A stretch of 8,263 nucleotides of DNA, from NCBI GenBank assembly GCA_029289015.1, contig JARFUL010000123.1, positions 1 to 8,263 of the forward strand, read 5' to 3'. Source of the stretch: Syntrophobacteria bacterium. Its GTDB lineage: Bacteria; Desulfobacterota; Syntrophobacteria; JARFUL01. Both the position numbers and the translations under genes were made by a program. The notes beneath the pieces were generated by a model, which was not told the origin of the DNA, ran no database searches, and was given only the letters and a program-made list of their open reading frames with translations. Shown here in pieces: positions 5,194 to 8,263 of the stretch (positions are counted from its first letter, which is position 1; every line of letters begins with the position of its first letter).

Positions 5194-8100
5194 ATGAACC
5201 CCTTGTCCATTGAAAAGGCACCGGCTCTCCTCGACGTACCCCTGGGCGGGCTCGACGAGGTGGCCAGGATTGTCCTGGCGCGGGAGGCCCGCGTGAGGCT
5301 CCTGGGCCTTCCTCCCCAGGCCGCGGGCTTTGTCGCGGCCATGCTCTTGAGGAGGGTGAACAAGAGCCTCGTGGTGCTGGTCCGGGACCGGAAAGAGGCC
5401 TTCAGGATCGCGGGTGAGATAGAGCTGTTTCTCGAGGCCGCGCGCGGGCCCCTTGCCCGCGGGGTCAGACTGCTTACCTGCTGGGAGCCGCTTTGGGGGC
5501 GCAGGCTCACCGTTGAGGAGGACCCCGCGATGGCCCGGCTCAAGACCCTGGCCTCGCTCATGTATGCCAAACCCCCCTTTGTGGTGGTGGCCACCCTGGC
5601 CGGGCTTTTCCAGAGGACCCTGCCCAAGGACGTCTTTGACAGGAATTCAATGTATCTCGCGCGGCGCGAGGAGGTGGACCGCGAGGAGCTGGTGAGGGGG
5701 CTTGCGGCCGCGGGCTACACCCGGGTGGAGCTGGTGGGGGAGCCCGGGGACATGTCGGTCCGGGGCGCGGTGCTGGACGTGTTCGCGCCGTTTTACCACC
5801 TGCCCCTCAGGCTGGAGTTCGACGGGGAGACCGTGGAGTCCATCCGCAGCTTCAGCCCGGAGACCCAGCGCTCGAAAGAGGGGTTCGAGGAATGCTTCAT
5901 CACCCCCGCGTCCGAGGCGGTGCTCACCCCGGAGACCTCGGCCAGGGCCAGGCAGGCGCTCTACCGCCTCGGCGTGGTCAGGGCCGGAACCTGGCTCATG
6001 GACCTGGAGGCCGGGGGCCGGTTCCCCGGCCCGGAGCCGCTGCTCCCCTTCCTCTTCCCCGCGCTGGCCAGCCCCCTCGACTACCTCGACCCGGACTCCC
6101 TCCTCCTCGTCGCGGGGCCGGAGTCCCTCGACAGGGCCGCAGAAGAGGAGCACGCGCGGCTTCACCAGGACATCCTCACCCTGGCCCAGGAGAAGGGGCC
6201 CGGGCTCCCCATGGACGAGAACCTTCTCGACCCTGAAGAGGTGATGGAGCGCCTTGAAAGGTTCCCCAGGGTGGAGCTCGCGGAGCCGGGCGACCCCGCG
6301 GGCCGCGGGGATACCGTAAACCTCCAGCTTCCCGTCAAAGAGCTCACCGACCTCAGGGCCGGGGTCGCGCGGCCTTCTGAGGACATGTCGCCCCTTGAGA
6401 TGGTTGCGAAAAAGATACGGACCTGGCAGGGCCGGGGGCTCGACGTGGTGGTGGTGGCAAGGAACAAACACCGGGCCGAGAGGCTCAAGACCCTGCTCCT
6501 GGGCCACGACCTCGCGCCAGGCACGGAAAACCTAAAGCTCCTGGCCGGCGCGCTGAGCCGGGGGTTCGTCTGGCCCGAGGAGGGGATAGGGGTCATAAGC
6601 GACGAGGAGCTCTTCCCCCCCAAGACCCGGAAGGTCCGCGGGAGAATGCCCAAGGGGATCTTCCTCAACTCCTTCAGGGACCTCAAGCCCGGGGACCCGG
6701 TGGTGCACCGGGACTTCGGCATCGGCCTGTTCAGGGACCTGAGAACCCTGGAGGTAAACCACGCGAAGGGGGACTTTCTCTTTATCGAGTACCGGGACGG
6801 GGACAGGCTCTACGTGCCCGTGGACCGCCTCAGGCTGGTGCAGAAGTACCTGGGCTCGGGGGACGAGGCGCCGCGCCTGGACCGGCTGGGAGGCAAGGCC
6901 TGGGAGAGGGCCAAGAAGAGAACCCGCAGCGCGGTGAGAAGGCTTGCGGAGGAGCTCTTGAAGCTCTACGCGGCCAGGCTCGCCAACCCGGGGTTCAGCT
7001 TCTCGGGCCCGGACGAGCTCTTCTACGAGTTCGAGGAGAGCTTCCCCTTTGAGGAGACCCCGGACCAGATGGACGCGGTCTCCGACGTGCTCGCGGACAT
7101 GAGCGCTCCCAAGCCCATGGACAGGCTCATCTGCGGGGACGTGGGGTTCGGCAAGACCGAGGTCGCGGTGCGCGCGGCGTTCAGCGCGGTGTTCAACGGC
7201 AAGCAGGTCGCGGTGGTGGTGCCCACCACGATCCTCGCGGAGCAGCACCTCATCACCCTGAAGGAGAGATTCGAGAAGTACCCCATACGGGTGGACGGCC
7301 TGAGCAGGCTCAAGACCAAGGCGCACCAGAACAGGGTGATAAAAGAGCTCAAGGAGGGCACCCTGGACGTGGTCATAGGGACCCACAGGGTTCTGGGCAA
7401 GGACGTGAAATTCAGGGACCTGGGGCTCGTGATCATAGACGAGGAGCACCGTTTCGGCGTGGCCCACAAGGAGAGGCTCAAGAAGCTGAGAACCCAGGTG
7501 GACGTGCTCGCGCTCTCCGCGACCCCCATTCCCAGGACGCTCTCCCTGTCGCTCTCGGGGCTCAGGGACCTGTCCGTGATAGAGACCCCTCCGCTGGAGA
7601 GAAGGGCCGTGATCACCGAGATAGTAAAGTTCGATAAAGAGCTAATCAGGGACGCGGTGAACTTCGAGCTCGCGAGGGGCGGCCAGGTCTTCTTCGTGCA
7701 CAACCGGGTGAGGACCATCCCCTCCATCGCGCAGATGGTGAAGGAGCTGGCGCCCGGGGCCAGGGTGGGCTACGCGCACGGCCAGAGGCCGGAAAGGGAG
7801 CTCGAGCGGGTCATGCTGGACTTCGTGGGCAAGAGGCTCGACGTGCTTGTGTCCACCTCCATCATCGAGTCCGGGCTGGACATCCCCTCCGCGAACACCC
7901 TTATCGTGGACCGGGCCGACAGGTTCGGGCTCTCCCAGCTCCACCAGATCCGCGGCCGGGTGGGCCGCTCCCCGGTCCAGGCCTACGCATACCTCATGGT
8001 CCCGGGGGAAGACCTGCTCTCCATCACCGCGAGGAAGAGGCTTAAAACGCTTATTGACTTCACCCACCTGGGCGCGGGGTTCAAGATCGCGCTCCACGAC

Positions 8101-8263
8101 CTGCAGATCCGGGGCGGGGGGGAGATCCTGGGCGCGGCCCAGTCCGGCCACGCGGCCAGGGTCGGATACGAGCTGTACATGGACCTCCTGGAGAGGGAGG
8201 TGAGGGCCATCAAGGGCGAGGAGCCGGACGAGGAGGTGGAGCCGGAGATAGCGCTGGGGGTGG
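5194..8263 (+). CDS. mfd: Transcription-repair coupling factor Mfd (3' end beyond window)
   Basis: Mfd is a DNA translocase that recognises RNA polymerase stalled at lesions, pushes it off and recruits UvrA for nucleotide excision repair. The frame is open from ATG 5194 to the window edge (1023 residues; full-length proteins are about 1150). In order: a UvrB-like module with degenerate Walker A (GLPPQAAGF, 38-46) and GDMSVRGAVLDVF (185-197) followed by the SFSPETQRS segment; the RNA polymerase-interacting CarD-like domain from about 498 (KPGDPVVHRDFGIGLF); then RecG-like helicase lobes with Walker A GDVGFGKT (648-655), DEEH (749-752), SATPIPRTL (775-783), the GGQVFFVHNRV block and motif VI QIRGRVGRS (918-926). 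The last residues, PEIALGV, lead into the C-terminal UvrA-masking domain, which is cut off. GAGAG at 5185-5189 supports ATG 5194. In-frame TTGs at 5155 and 5161 lie at or beside the predicted transcript start and are less likely. It is divergent from bioY, with no stop or frameshift in view. Confidence 0.97.
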   Translation, partial: MNPLSIEKAPALLDVPLGGLDEVARIVLAREARVRLLGLPPQAAGFVAAMLLRRVNKSLVVLVRDRKEAFRIAGEIELFLEAARGPLARGVRLLTCWEPLWGRRLTVEEDPAMARLKTLASLMYAKPPFVVVATLAGLFQRTLPKDVFDRNSMYLARREEVDREELVRGLAAAGYTRVELVGEPGDMSVRGAVLDVFAPFYHLPLRLEFDGETVESIRSFSPETQRSKEGFEECFITPASEAVLTPETSARARQALYRLGVVRAGTWLMDLEAGGRFPGPEPLLPFLFPALASPLDYLDPDSLLLVAGPESLDRAAEEEHARLHQDILTLAQEKGPGLPMDENLLDPEEVMERLERFPRVELAEPGDPAGRGDTVNLQLPVKELTDLRAGVARPSEDMSPLEMVAKKIRTWQGRGLDVVVVARNKHRAERLKTLLLGHDLAPGTENLKLLAGALSRGFVWPEEGIGVISDEELFPPKTRKVRGRMPKGIFLNSFRDLKPGDPVVHRDFGIGLFRDLRTLEVNHAKGDFLFIEYRDGDRLYVPVDRLRLVQKYLGSGDEAPRLDRLGGKAWERAKKRTRSAVRRLAEELLKLYAARLANPGFSFSGPDELFYEFEESFPFEETPDQMDAVSDVLADMSAPKPMDRLICGDVGFGKTEVAVRAAFSAVFNGKQVAVVVPTTILAEQHLITLKERFEKYPIRVDGLSRLKTKAHQNRVIKELKEGTLDVVIGTHRVLGKDVKFRDLGLVIIDEEHRFGVAHKERLKKLRTQVDVLALSATPIPRTLSLSLSGLRDLSVIETPPLERRAVITEIVKFDKELIRDAVNFELARGGQVFFVHNRVRTIPSIAQMVKELAPGARVGYAHGQRPERELERVMLDFVGKRLDVLVSTSIIESGLDIPSANTLIVDRADRFGLSQLHQIRGRVGRSPVQAYAYLMVPGEDLLSITARKRLKTLIDFTHLGAGFKIALHDLQIRGGGEILGAAQSGHAARVGYELYMDLLEREVRAIKGEEPDEEVEPEIALGV

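Noticed and set aside
5647..7467. Minus-strand open frames (286 and 311 codons) across mfd
   Set aside because: mfd motifs run continuously on the plus strand through this whole interval; these are complementary-frame artefacts.

Overview
The window is a GC-rich bacterial chromosomal segment with tightly packed, Shine-Dalgarno-led genes. Coding is dominated by AGG, CTC, GAG and GCC codons. The gene content (SelA, BioY, bactofilins, a GAF/GGDEF-like/TPR protein, Mfd) and a near-consensus sigma-54 site would fit a Deltaproteobacteria/Desulfobacterota-like organism. That placement is an inference from content and style, because no rRNA, tRNA or other firm marker is present. No mobile element, CRISPR array or rRNA was seen.

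Layout. The minus-strand block reads from about 5100 down to 1: bioY (biotin uptake S-component), selA (selenocysteine synthase), a 654-residue GAF / degenerate GGDEF x2 / TPR x6 protein, then a bactofilin whose TTG start lies one base after the previous stop. The last three of these are packed closely enough to be one transcription unit, probably led by bioY from a strong sigma-70-type promoter. A 345-base non-coding gap (364-708) follows. It is rich in inverted repeats and contains a sigma-54 (-24/-12) promoter match driving a second bactofilin (28-363), about 65% identical to the first. On the plus strand, mfd starts at 5194 and runs off the right edge about 130 residues short of a typical full length.

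Control regions. The 118-base bioY/mfd gap holds two back-to-back sigma-70-type promoters whose -35 boxes overlap on opposite strands, so only one can be occupied at a time. An imperfect inverted repeat lies in the mfd promoter spacer, and a bulged hairpin fills most of the predicted mfd leader.

How the genes relate. bioY, selA and mfd are housekeeping genes with no obvious shared pathway. The more distinctive part is the left end. There a signalling-type scaffold protein, with both GGDEF signature motifs lost and six TPRs, is translationally adjacent to one bactofilin, while a paralogous bactofilin next door has its own sigma-54 promoter with palindromes at enhancer distance. This suggests a small cytoskeletal or cell-surface module with one constitutive and one regulated polymer subunit. 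That is inference; none of its parts is an unknown family.
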